Shown here in pieces: positions 18,962-26,956 of a stretch of DNA of 64,000 bases. The translations under genes were made by a program, and so were the position numbers. Numbering within the stretch: position 1 is the first letter of the stretch; each line of letters opens with the position of its first letter. The stretch is from contig NZ_JAUQOP010000027.1 in NCBI RefSeq assembly GCF_030580855.1, positions 20,026-84,025 of the forward strand, given 5' to 3'. The notes under the pieces are model-generated. The model worked only from the letters and a program-made list of their open reading frames with translations. It was not told where the DNA came from and did not search any database. Source of the DNA: Pseudomonas citrullilanati. GTDB taxonomy: Bacteria > Pseudomonadota > Gammaproteobacteria > Pseudomonadales > Pseudomonadaceae.

Positions 18962-19315
18962 TTATTCGGCTTTCAGGCCATCAGCCGAGACGGCCTTGAC
19001 GCCTTTGATTTTCTTGGCGATGTCTACGGCCATTTTTTTCTGCGAGTCAGTCACAGCCACGGTGGAGGACAGGGACACGACACCCTTGTTGGTCTCAACC
19101 TTGATGTCGGAGCCTGGGATACCTTTTTCAGTGACCAGGTCAGCCTTGACCTTGGTGGTGATCCAGGTGTCGGAGGTGGCTTCCTTCGCCTTGGTCACTT
19201 CGCCAGCAGCCAGCATCATTGGAGCCTGAGTTGCTTGAGTGGTCTCGGCGAATGCGCTAGCCATGGTCAGGGTCAGTGCGGTAGCAGCAGCGGCAGTGAT
19301 AGCGAACTTCTTCAT
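18962..19315 (-). CDS. BON-domain periplasmic protein (OsmY-like)
   Basis: A 117-residue protein with a signal peptide (MKKFAITAAAATALTLTMASAFA, cleavage before ETTQA) and one BON domain (about 46-115) with DTWITTKVKADLVTEKGIPGSDIKVETNKGVVSLSS in pieces typical of OsmY. BON proteins bind phospholipid or envelope surfaces and are often stress-induced. CAGGAGT lies nine bases before the start. Codon use looks highly biased (AAG, CTG, GTC), suggesting good expression. Confidence 0.9.
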   Translation of the reverse strand: MKKFAITAAAATALTLTMASAFAETTQATQAPMMLAAGEVTKAKEATSDTWITTKVKADLVTEKGIPGSDIKVETNKGVVSLSSTVAVTDSQKKMAVDIAKKIKGVKAVSADGLKAE

Positions 19316-19547
19316 ACGAGTAACTCCTGTTTTTCTCAGAAAACCGCCGGAGGTGCATCCCGGCAGGGTTAACAGGAGTAGTGCGAAGGCTGTGCCAGTT
19401 TTGAAACATTGATTAATTCGTTCTAAATCAATGAGTTAAGCGAAGCGGCTTTTTTCGGAATCATGCAAAATGCAAGACCCTTCGCTTTTTAGACATGCAA
19501 CTTGCCGATTCAAGCTTCCGGCTAAGCATATGAATTAAGGAAAGTTT

Positions 19548-19576
19548 CTGTGGCGAGGGAGCGGGCTCCCTCGCCG
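19548..19576 (-). repeat. Single REP-like hairpin after pilA
   Basis: GGCGAGGGAGC-GG-GCTCCCTCGCC is a perfect hairpin starting nine bases after the pilA stop. It resembles the GTGGCGAGGG class of REP and may also stabilise or end the pilA mRNA. Confidence 0.7.
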
Positions 19577-19584
19577 GGCAGGTA

Positions 19585-19992
19585 TCACACGCCAGGGCAA
19601 CCCGCTGGCAGGTATTCCTTGGGTGCGTTGGAGGCGCATGTCCAGGCGCCGTTGGCGTCACGACTGAGGGTAATCGTCTTGCCCGCCACGGAGGCCGGGG
19701 CGTTCAGAAGCGTACACACGATGGTCCCCCCCGCCGCAGCGGTACCGGTCACCGTGATCGTGCAGTTGCTGGTAGGGGACGTGGCGTTCATGAGCGCCAG
19801 GGTCGGCGTGACACCCTGGTTCATCTGGTCTTCGTACGGCACCTTCAACGCCGAGATTTCCCCAAGCCCGGCCGCGGCCTTGGCCCGTGCCTGGTACCTG
19901 GAATATTGCGGCAACGCAAACGTCGCCAGGATGCCGATGATCGCCACGACGATCAGCAGTTCGATCAGGGTAAAACCTTTCTGCTTGCTCAT
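19585..19992 (-). CDS. pilA: Type IV major pilin
   Basis: The major subunit of the type IVa pilus. The 135-residue prepilin has the short leader MSKQKG, cleaved before Phe by PilD, then FTLIELLIVVAIIGILATFALP with Glu5 of the mature chain. Four Cys occur in the C-terminal half (SNCTIT, VCTLL, WTCAS, AGCPGV); the last two would form the D-region disulfide loop. ATG 19992 is chosen because it gives a proper leader. It is divergent from pilB and has a sigma54 promoter. Confidence 0.95.
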   Translation of the reverse strand: MSKQKGFTLIELLIVVAIIGILATFALPQYSRYQARAKAAAGLGEISALKVPYEDQMNQGVTPTLALMNATSPTSNCTITVTGTAAAGGTIVCTLLNAPASVAGKTITLSRDANGAWTCASNAPKEYLPAGCPGV

Positions 19993-20040
19993 AGACTTCT
20001 CCATAGCATGAGGCGGAATCTCATGTCCTGAGGCGGCTGT

Positions 20041-20057
20041 TGCACGGCATATGCCAA
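20041..20057 (-). promoter_or_regulatory. Sigma54 promoter of pilA
   Basis: On the minus strand TTGGCATATGCCGTGCA has GG and GC separated by ten bases, the -24/-12 pattern, predicting a start near 20030 and a leader of about 38 nt. PilR, encoded at 38356-39702, is the expected activator, as in P. aeruginosa. Confidence 0.82.
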
Positions 20058-20217
20058 CCCGCAAAGGCGCCGCCGGCAAGGGCCTTCGACCGTTGGACGA
20101 CCAGCGTCCTACCCCAACAACCGCACTATCTGACACTTTTTGTCACCCCGCCCCGCTGGTTTGGCGTCGATGCTTGACTAGGCTATAAGTCATGAACTGT
20201 CCGCGTCCGGTATTCCC

Positions 20218-21918
20218 ATGAATGACATCGCCCTCAGCGGCCTGACCAAGCAATTGGTGTTGGCCGAACTGATCACCGAGCAGAATGCCCAGCAGGCGTA
20301 CCAGCAGGCCCAGCGCAATCGCATGCCCCTGGTCAGCTACCTGGTACAGAACAAACTGGTCCAGAGCCGTCAAATCGCGGAAATCGCCTCGGAGCATTTT
20401 GGCGTCGCCTTGCTGGATCTCAACAGCCTCGACAAGGAGAACCAGCCCACCGGGCTGGTCAGCGAAAAACTGGTCCGCCAGCACCATGCCCTGCCGCTCT
20501 GGCGGCGTGGCAACAAGCTGTTCGTGGGCATCTCCGACCCGACCAACCACCAGGCCATCAACGACATCCAGTTCAGCACCGGCCTGACCACCGAAGCGAT
20601 CCTGGTGGAGGACGACAAGCTCAGCGACGCCATCGAGAAATTCTTCGAGTCCAGCAGCACCGGCCTGGAGGGCATGGGCGATGTCGACCTCGACGGCCTG
20701 GACATCGAGTCGGACGACGACCGCAAGCAGGACGCTCTTGTCGGCCAGGACGCCGACGATGCGCCGGTGGTGCGCTTCGTCAACAAGATGCTGCTGGACG
20801 CGATCAAGGGCGGCTCTTCCGACCTGCACTTCGAACCCTATGAAAAATCCTACCGGGTGCGGGTGCGCACCGACGGCATGCTGCGCGAAGTGGCCAAGCC
20901 GCCGACCCAACTGGCCACCCGCATCGCCGCTCGGCTGAAGGTCATGGCCAGCCTGGACATTTCCGAGCGCCGCAAGCCCCAGGACGGACGCCTGAAAATG
21001 CGCCTGTCGAAAAACAAGTCCATCGATTTCCGGGTCAACACCCTGCCCACGCTCTGGGGCGAAAAAGTGGTGATCCGGATCCTCGATCCGTCCAGCGCGC
21101 AAATGGGTATCGATGCCCTGGGCTACGAGCCGGACCAGAAAGCCCTGTACATGGCCGCCCTCAAGCAACCCCAGGGGCTGATCCTGGTCACCGGGCCAAC
21201 CGGCTCGGGCAAGACCGTCTCGCTCTACACCGGGCTGAACATCCTCAACACCGTGGACATCAACATTTCCACCGCCGAGGATCCGGTGGAGATCAACATG
21301 GAGGGCATCAACCAGGTCAACGTGAACCCACGCCAGGGGCTGGATTTCGCCCAGGCCCTGCGCTCGTTCCTGCGCCAGGACCCGGACGTGATCATGGTCG
21401 GCGAGATCCGCGACCTGGAAACCGCCGAGATCGCCATCAAGGCGGCCCAGACCGGTCACCTGGTGCTCTCTACCCTGCACACCAACAGCGCGGCCGAAAC
21501 CCTGATCCGCTTGCAGAACATGGGCATCCCGGGCTTCAACATTGCCACCGCCGTGCACCTGATCATCGCCCAGCGGCTGGCGCGCAAGCTGTGCAACCAC
21601 TGCAAGAAAGCCATCGAGATTCCCGACGAAACCCTGCTCAAGGAAGGTTTCCCTCGGGAACGCATCGGCTCGTTCACGATCTATGAGCCGGTCGGTTGCG
21701 AACAGTGCAACAGTGGCTACAAGGGGCGCGTGGGGGTCTACGAAGTGGTCAGGAATACACCGGAGCTGCAACGCCTGATCATGGCCGAGGGCAACTCGCT
21801 GGAAATCGACCTGCAGATGCGCAAGGACGGTTTCAACGACCTGCGCACCTCGGGGTTGCTCAAAGTGATGCAAGGCGTCACCAGCCTCGAAGAAATCAAC
21901 CGGGTCACCAAGGATTGA
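20218..21918 (+). CDS. pilB: Type IV pilus extension ATPase
   Basis: PilB is the hexameric cytoplasmic motor that drives pilus polymerisation. The 566-residue protein has an N-terminal MshEN/GspE domain (about 5-150), Walker A GPTGSGKTVSLYTG (about 328), an Asp box TAEDPVE, Walker B in DPDVIMVGEIRD, a His box TGHLVLSTLHT, and a Cys4 zinc site CNHC...CEQC (about 460-503). Full length. pilC begins two bases after the stop. Confidence 0.97.
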   Translation: MNDIALSGLTKQLVLAELITEQNAQQAYQQAQRNRMPLVSYLVQNKLVQSRQIAEIASEHFGVALLDLNSLDKENQPTGLVSEKLVRQHHALPLWRRGNKLFVGISDPTNHQAINDIQFSTGLTTEAILVEDDKLSDAIEKFFESSSTGLEGMGDVDLDGLDIESDDDRKQDALVGQDADDAPVVRFVNKMLLDAIKGGSSDLHFEPYEKSYRVRVRTDGMLREVAKPPTQLATRIAARLKVMASLDISERRKPQDGRLKMRLSKNKSIDFRVNTLPTLWGEKVVIRILDPSSAQMGIDALGYEPDQKALYMAALKQPQGLILVTGPTGSGKTVSLYTGLNILNTVDINISTAEDPVEINMEGINQVNVNPRQGLDFAQALRSFLRQDPDVIMVGEIRDLETAEIAIKAAQTGHLVLSTLHTNSAAETLIRLQNMGIPGFNIATAVHLIIAQRLARKLCNHCKKAIEIPDETLLKEGFPRERIGSFTIYEPVGCEQCNSGYKGRVGVYEVVRNTPELQRLIMAEGNSLEIDLQMRKDGFNDLRTSGLLKVMQGVTSLEEINRVTKD

Positions 21919-21920
21919 AC

Positions 21921-23138
21921 ATGGCGGTCAAGGCAGTCAAAACCGACGTCTACACCTGGGAAGGCAAGGACCGCAAAGGCACGAGGATGACCGGTGAGCT
22001 GGCGGGGCAGAGCACCGCCCTGGTCAAGGCCCAGTTGCGTAAACAAGGCATCACGCCGGAAAAGGTCCGCAAGAAGACCGCCTCGATCTTCAGCAAGGGC
22101 AAGCGCATCAAGCCGCTGGACATCGCCCTCTTCACCCGCCAGATGGCGACGATGCTCAAGGCCGGCGTGCCGCTGTTGCAGGCGTTCGACATCATTGGCG
22201 AAGGCTTCGACAACCCCAACATGCGCAAGCTGGTGGACGAGGTGAAGCAGGAGGTCGCCGCAGGCAACAGCTTCGCCGCGGCGCTGCGCAAATGCCCGCA
22301 GTATTTCGACGAGTTGTACTGCAACCTGGTGGATGCCGGTGAACAGGCCGGCGCCCTGGACACGTTGCTGGACCGGATCGCGACCTACAAGGAGAAGACC
22401 GAGGCGCTCAAGGCCAAGATCAAGAAAGCCATGACCTACCCGGCCGCCGTGGTGCTCGTCGCGGCCGTGGTCACCGGTATCCTGCTGGTCAAGGTGGTGC
22501 CCCAGTTCGAATCGGTGTTCTCCGGCTTCGGCGCGCAACTGCCGGCGTTCACGGTGATGGTCATCGGCCTGTCGGAGTTCATGCAGCGCTGGTGGTGGCT
22601 GATATTGGCCCTGTTGGTCGGCGGTTTCTTTGGCCTGAAGCAGGCCCTCAAGCGCTCCCCGGCGCTGCGCGACTGGCGCGACAAATGGATGCTGAAACTG
22701 CCGCTGATAGGCACGTTGATGTACAAGACCGCCGTGGCCCGCTACGCCCGCACGCTGTCCACCACCTTCGCGGCGGGCGTGCCGTTGGTGGAAGCCCTGG
22801 ATTCGGTGTCCGGCGCCACCGGCAACGTGGTGTTCAAGCAGGCGGTGCAGCGCATCAAGCAGGACGTCTCCACCGGCATGCAATTGAATTTCTCCATGCG
22901 CGCATCTGGCATCTTCCCGAACCTGGCGATCCAGATGACCGCCATCGGCGAGGAATCCGGCGCGCTGGATGACATGCTCGACAAGGTGGCGAGCTTTTAC
23001 GAAGCCGAGGTGGACAATCTGGTGGACAACCTCACCAGCCTGATGGAACCCTTCATCATGGTGGTCCTGGGGTTGGTCGTCGGCGGCCTGGTGGTTGCCA
23101 TGTACCTGCCCATCTTTCAACTCGGCTCTGCGATCTGA
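21921..23138 (+). CDS. pilC: Type IV pilus inner-membrane platform protein
   Basis: PilC is the platform that couples PilB to pilin insertion. The 405-residue protein has two GspF domains (about 72-195 and 275-397) with three membrane helices near 172-194, 217-245 and 378-400, plus motifs such as LFTRQMATMLKAGVPLLQAF and VARYARTLSTTFAAGVPLVEAL. ATG 21921 is chosen two bases after pilB; the longer frame overlaps pilB and is a shadow. Confidence 0.97.
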   Translation: MAVKAVKTDVYTWEGKDRKGTRMTGELAGQSTALVKAQLRKQGITPEKVRKKTASIFSKGKRIKPLDIALFTRQMATMLKAGVPLLQAFDIIGEGFDNPNMRKLVDEVKQEVAAGNSFAAALRKCPQYFDELYCNLVDAGEQAGALDTLLDRIATYKEKTEALKAKIKKAMTYPAAVVLVAAVVTGILLVKVVPQFESVFSGFGAQLPAFTVMVIGLSEFMQRWWWLILALLVGGFFGLKQALKRSPALRDWRDKWMLKLPLIGTLMYKTAVARYARTLSTTFAAGVPLVEALDSVSGATGNVVFKQAVQRIKQDVSTGMQLNFSMRASGIFPNLAIQMTAIGEESGALDDMLDKVASFYEAEVDNLVDNLTSLMEPFIMVVLGLVVGGLVVAMYLPIFQLGSAI

Positions 23139-23139
23139 C

Positions 23140-24009
23140 ATGCCCCTGAGCGAATTCTTCGTACTTTATCCCCTGGCCTTCGCGCTTGCCGCGCTGCTGC
23201 TCGGGCTGATCATCGGCAGCTTCCTCAACGTGCTGGTGTGGCGCCTGCCGAAGATGCTCAGCCGCGAATGGCGCGTGCAGGCCCACGACTTGCTGGGCTT
23301 GCCGGCCGAGGCCCCCGGCCCGGTCTACAACCTGATGCTGCCCCACTCCCAGTGCCCCCATTGCGGCCATCGCATCCGGGCCTGGGAAAATATCCCGCTG
23401 CTCAGCTACCTGATGCTGCGCGGTCGCTGTTCGAGCTGCAGCGCGCCCATCGGCCGGCGCTATCCCTTGACCGAACTGGCCTGCGGCGCCCTGTCGGCCT
23501 TCGTCGCCTGGCATTTCGGCTTCGGCTGGCAAGCCGCGTCGGTGATGGTGTTGACCTGGGGCCTGCTGGCCATGAGCCTGATCGACGCCGAACACCAATT
23601 GCTTCCCGACACACTGGTCCTGCCGCTGTTGTGGCTGGGCCTGATCGTCAACAGCTTCGGCTTGTTCGCGTCCCTGGACCAGGCGATGTGGGGCGCGGTG
23701 GCGGGCTACCTGGTCCTGTGGTCGGTGTATTGGGTGTTCAAGCTGCTCACCGGCAAGGAAGGCATGGGCTACGGCGACTTCAAGCTGCTGGCGATGCTGG
23801 GGGCCTGGGGCGGCTGGCAACTCCTGCCCCTGACGGTGTTGCTGTCGTCGCTGGTGGGGGCGGTCGTCGGGGTCGTCGTGCTGCGCCTGCGCAACGCCCC
23901 GGGGTCGACGCAGATCCCCTTTGGCCCTTATCTGGCCATTGCCGGCTGGATTGCATTGCTCTGGGGTGGTCAAATAACCGACTTCTATTGGCAGGCTGTC
24001 GGTTTCTAA
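23140..24009 (+). CDS. pilD: Prepilin peptidase / N-methyltransferase
   Basis: PilD cleaves prepilin and pseudopilin leaders and methylates the new N-terminus; it serves type IV pili and type II secretion. The 289-residue protein has a four-Cys zinc motif CPHC...CSSC (about 72-100), the two catalytic Asp sites in MSLIDAEHQLLPD (about 148-160) and GYGDFKLLA (GxGD, about 211-214), and about eight membrane helices. The start lies one base after the pilC stop. Confidence 0.97.
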   Translation: MPLSEFFVLYPLAFALAALLLGLIIGSFLNVLVWRLPKMLSREWRVQAHDLLGLPAEAPGPVYNLMLPHSQCPHCGHRIRAWENIPLLSYLMLRGRCSSCSAPIGRRYPLTELACGALSAFVAWHFGFGWQAASVMVLTWGLLAMSLIDAEHQLLPDTLVLPLLWLGLIVNSFGLFASLDQAMWGAVAGYLVLWSVYWVFKLLTGKEGMGYGDFKLLAMLGAWGGWQLLPLTVLLSSLVGAVVGVVVLRLRNAPGSTQIPFGPYLAIAGWIALLWGGQITDFYWQAVGF

Positions 24010-24021
24010 TGTCGATTCACT

Positions 24022-24645
24022 ATGAATAACCCCATGGAAAAACCCTGGATTCTCGGCCTGACCGGTGGCATTGGCAGCGGCAAGAGCGCGGCGGCCCAGC
24101 ACTTCATCGACCTGGGCGTGCACGTCATCGACGCCGATCACGCGGCGCGCTGGGTGGTCGAGCCCGGGCGCCCGGCGCTGGCCAGCATCGCCCGTCACTT
24201 CGGCCCGGGCGTATTGCAGGCCGATGGCACGCTGGATCGGGCGGCACTGCGCAAGCTGATCTTCGAGAATGCCGATGAGCGCCGTTGGCTCGAAGCGCTG
24301 TTGCACCCGTTGATCGCCGATGAAATCGCCCACCACCTGGCGCAGGCACAATCGCCCTATGCGATCCTGGTCTCGCCACTGTTGATCGAATCGGGACAGT
24401 ACGCCATGACCCGGCGCATCCTGGTGATCGACGCACCGCAGCAGTTGCAGGTCGAACGCACCCTGCAGCGCGACCAGACCAGCGAACAACAGGTCCAGGC
24501 GATCCTCAAGGCGCAGTCCAGCCGCCAGGATCGCCTGAGCCATGCCGACGACGTGGTGGTCAACGACCGTGACCTCGCCTGGTTGCACAGCGAGGTCGAG
24601 CGCCTGCATCACTTTTACCTTACTTTGCGTGGAGGCCAGTCATGA
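24022..24645 (+). CDS. coaE: Dephospho-CoA kinase
   Basis: CoaE performs the last step of CoA synthesis. The 207-residue protein has Walker A GLTGGIGSGKS (residues about 11-21), DADHAARW and PLLIESG segments. ATG 24022 is preferred; ATG 24034 (MEKPWILG) is an alternative. It follows pilD by 12 bases and overlaps yacG by four. Confidence 0.95.
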   Translation: MNNPMEKPWILGLTGGIGSGKSAAAQHFIDLGVHVIDADHAARWVVEPGRPALASIARHFGPGVLQADGTLDRAALRKLIFENADERRWLEALLHPLIADEIAHHLAQAQSPYAILVSPLLIESGQYAMTRRILVIDAPQQLQVERTLQRDQTSEQQVQAILKAQSSRQDRLSHADDVVVNDRDLAWLHSEVERLHHFYLTLRGGQS

Positions 24646-24848
24646 GCCAAACCCCAACCGTTGATTGCCCAACCTGTGGCGCCCCCGTCGAATGGAGCCC
24701 GCAAAGCAAGTTCCGGCCGTTCTGCTCCGATCGCTGCAAACTGATCGACCTGGGGGCCTGGGCGTCCGAGGAACACAAGATCCCGGTCAGCCCGGAGGCC
24801 GAGGATGAGCTGTTCAGCGAGGACTTCAACCCCCGCTCGCATCATTAA
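24642..24848 (+). CDS. yacG: DNA gyrase inhibitor / zinc-binding protein YacG
   Basis: A 68-residue zinc protein that binds GyrB and inhibits gyrase in E. coli. The Cys4 site is CPTC (residues about 9-12) and CSDRC (about 28-32), followed by the conserved LIDLGAWASEEHKIP. The start overlaps coaE (ATGA). Its end overlaps the convergent small gene by four bases. Confidence 0.94.
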   Translation: MSQTPTVDCPTCGAPVEWSPQSKFRPFCSDRCKLIDLGAWASEEHKIPVSPEAEDELFSEDFNPRSHH

Positions 24849-25060
24849 GGCCGCATGAAACCGTAGTCCTGCTGGTCGTCGAGATTTTCCGCCAGGAAAC
24901 TCAACTCGTCGGCCAGGTCTTCGGCGCTGCGCACTGTCTTGCTCTGTTGCACGATGGCACTGAGCAAGGCACGCAGGCTCAAGCCCGGGTCGAAACCGAT
25001 CTCCATCGCGGCATCGTGGCTACGCCTGATCTCTTGTCTCGCCCACTCATAAACACTCAT
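24845..25060 (-). CDS. Small acidic helical protein, conserved position, function unknown
   Basis: A 71-residue, mostly helical, acidic protein starting MSVYEWARQEIRRSHDAAM. AGGAG lies eight bases before ATG 25060, which decides this start over the upstream ATG 25099. There is no signal peptide or membrane segment. I do not recognise a named family. A small gene in this position next to yacG occurs in other Pseudomonas from memory. It is on the strand of the downstream membrane protein gene, 63 bases after it. Confidence 0.75.
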   Translation of the reverse strand: MSVYEWARQEIRRSHDAAMEIGFDPGLSLRALLSAIVQQSKTVRSAEDLADELSFLAENLDDQQDYGFMRP

Positions 25061-25123
25061 CGCTGTGCTCCTGGAAGTTTTCCAGAGCATGAGCGGCACC
25101 TGCCTGCACGGCCTTGATGTGCA

Positions 25124-25810
25124 TCAAGATTTGTCTTCATCCTTCCAGGGCGCCGACAGATAGCGCGTGCGGTTGAAGGTCTCCAGCCATTCGGGGCTGA
25201 ACACCACCAGGGCACTGACCACCATGCCGTTGATGAACGCTTCGGGAAAGATGATCAGCCACAGGTAGCCGATGAAGTCCTCCAGCCAGTAAGGCATGGC
25301 GAAGACCCCGTCGTACCACAGCAGCGCGAGCCCCAGCAGCAGGCACAACAACGCCGACAGCGCGGCGGCGAGAAAGCCCGAGCAGAAGATGTAGACGAAC
25401 AGGTTGCGCGGCTGGGCGCGCTCCACCAGGATGGCGCAGCACTCGGTGACCAGCACCGGCAGCAGGATCAGCAGCGCACCGTTGACGCCCATCGCCAACA
25501 GGTCCTGGCGACCCAGCAGTACCAGCGCGGACTGGGCAAACAGGCCGCCGAGGATCGCCAGCGGCCAGTCCAGCAACAGGGTCACGGCGGTCATGCCGAT
25601 GAAGTGGTACGACACGCCGGTGTCGAAGTCCCGTCGCACCAGCCACAGCATGAACAGCGCCAGCACCGTGCCGAACAACAGGTGCTGGCGCCGGCTGTCG
25701 GTGAACAACTCCACCCATGGCGCACGCCACACCGCCCAGGCCAACACCGGGACATAGACCAGCCAACCCACCGCCAGGGTCTGCGGGGAAAGCAGTTCGG
25801 CACCGATCAT
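25124..25810 (-). CDS. Energy-coupling-factor-type (CbiM-like) membrane protein
   Basis: A 228-residue integral membrane protein with about six helices, starting MIGAELLSPQTLAVGW. The body YHFIGMTAVTLLLDWPLAIL and LLAMGVNGALLILLPVLV resembles the CbiM/ECF permease family, where such proteins take up cobalt or nickel. The His-rich N-terminus of true CbiM (M-H-I) is not present, so the substrate is uncertain. No ATPase or transmembrane partner gene lies next to it. I chose ATG 25810; upstream residues are not membrane-like. Confidence 0.72.
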   Translation of the reverse strand: MIGAELLSPQTLAVGWLVYVPVLAWAVWRAPWVELFTDSRRQHLLFGTVLALFMLWLVRRDFDTGVSYHFIGMTAVTLLLDWPLAILGGLFAQSALVLLGRQDLLAMGVNGALLILLPVLVTECCAILVERAQPRNLFVYIFCSGFLAAALSALLCLLLGLALLWYDGVFAMPYWLEDFIGYLWLIIFPEAFINGMVVSALVVFSPEWLETFNRTRYLSAPWKDEDKS

Positions 25811-25977
25811 GGCATTGCACCTTTCCTTTCGGGTGGCGAGGGCGCTTGCCGCCACCGGGCTGCGCAGCCGTTGCCTCGCCAACGTCGTGTCCTGCCGGCA
25901 GTCTACACCGACCGAGGAGCGCCATTGATCCACGCGATGCTTTCAGCTTGTCGCAATTGAACGCTAAGCTTGGGACC

Positions 25978-26604
25978 ATGGATGATTCCGATTATTTACG
26001 CCTGCTGACCATCGCGGCCGAGCAGGCCAACGCCTTTCTCTCCAATGCCCGCAAATGGGAGCGTGAGCGTTGGGTCTGCCAGCGCCTGTTGCAAGGCTTG
26101 AACGTGCCGTATCGCACCGACGAGTTCGCCCCCGCCGGGGAGCCGCCGGATGTGCTGTTTCGGGATGCCAATTTCGAAGTGTTCTTCGTACTCGACGAGG
26201 GCCGCCGCCTCAATGATGAATGGCGCGACGAGCTGCAACGCCGCCGCAGCGCTTTTTCCCTGAGCCAGCTGGTGCGCCGCGAGGCCAAGCCCCGGCGCAT
26301 CCCGGCCAACGAGTTCCTGCTCAGGCTGGCGCCAACCTTGCGCAAGAAAGCCCACAACTACACCGAGCGCGGCATGGACCTGGGCGAGCTGGACATCATC
26401 GCCTTCGCCAGCCTCAAGCGCGAAGTGCTGGACCTCAACAGCCATTTCCCACCGCCCACCGAATACCTGCGCCAGGGTTGGCGCTCGCTGTCGCTGGTGG
26501 GGCCGACGTTTGCCCGGGTGCTGTTCGCCCATCCCGATGCGCCGGATTTCCTGCGGGGCAACCTGGGCCGCAGCATCGTCTTCGATGTGGGGATCAGCCT
26601 GTGA
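25978..26604 (+). CDS. DUF1780 protein
   Basis: A 208-residue soluble protein beginning MDDSDYLRLLTIAAEQANAF. It contains a segment reminiscent of a nuclease-like fold (FAPAGEPPDVLFRDANFEVFFVLDEG, with acidic residues), but no catalytic motif I can assert. It matches the DUF1780 family by overall sequence; function unknown. It diverges from the CbiM-like gene and precedes the DUF3094 gene by 121 bases. Confidence 0.8.
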   Translation: MDDSDYLRLLTIAAEQANAFLSNARKWERERWVCQRLLQGLNVPYRTDEFAPAGEPPDVLFRDANFEVFFVLDEGRRLNDEWRDELQRRRSAFSLSQLVRREAKPRRIPANEFLLRLAPTLRKKAHNYTERGMDLGELDIIAFASLKREVLDLNSHFPPPTEYLRQGWRSLSLVGPTFARVLFAHPDAPDFLRGNLGRSIVFDVGISL

Positions 26605-26725
26605 GCTCGCGCTGGATCCCCTTCCCTGCACGCTCACCTGACGAGCGGCTACGCTGCATTGAAAGCCGGATAGCCGGACGCTGTAGCGCCAACCCATTTC
26701 GCAACGTCTACCTGACGAGGCCTTT

Positions 26726-26899
26726 ATGACCAGCCGCCTGAACCCAGATGACCAGAAGCATGTCGAAGAGTACCTGCAACTGTCCCAACACCGAGTCGAG
26801 CGCCGGCCTTTCCGGCCGTGGATGCTCCTGGTGGTGGTACTGGCCGTGACCATCGGCCTGGGCCTGTTGAGCCGCCTGATCAGTTACCTGACGCTATGA
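26726..26899 (+). CDS. DUF3094 small membrane protein
   Basis: A 57-residue protein: MTSRLNPDDQKHVEEYLQ, a basic stretch HRVERRPFRPW, and one C-terminal membrane helix (about residues 33-54, MLLVVVLAVTIGLGLLSRLI). It is a single-pass, N-in type small protein matching DUF3094. It lies between the DUF1780 gene and ndh, 57 bases before the latter, and may be cotranscribed with it. Confidence 0.8.
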   Translation: MTSRLNPDDQKHVEEYLQLSQHRVERRPFRPWMLLVVVLAVTIGLGLLSRLISYLTL

Positions 26900-26956
26900 G
26901 CCCTGGACTCGCGCGGGTAACGGCACCGATTTCCTTTAGCCTTGCGAGATATCCCC

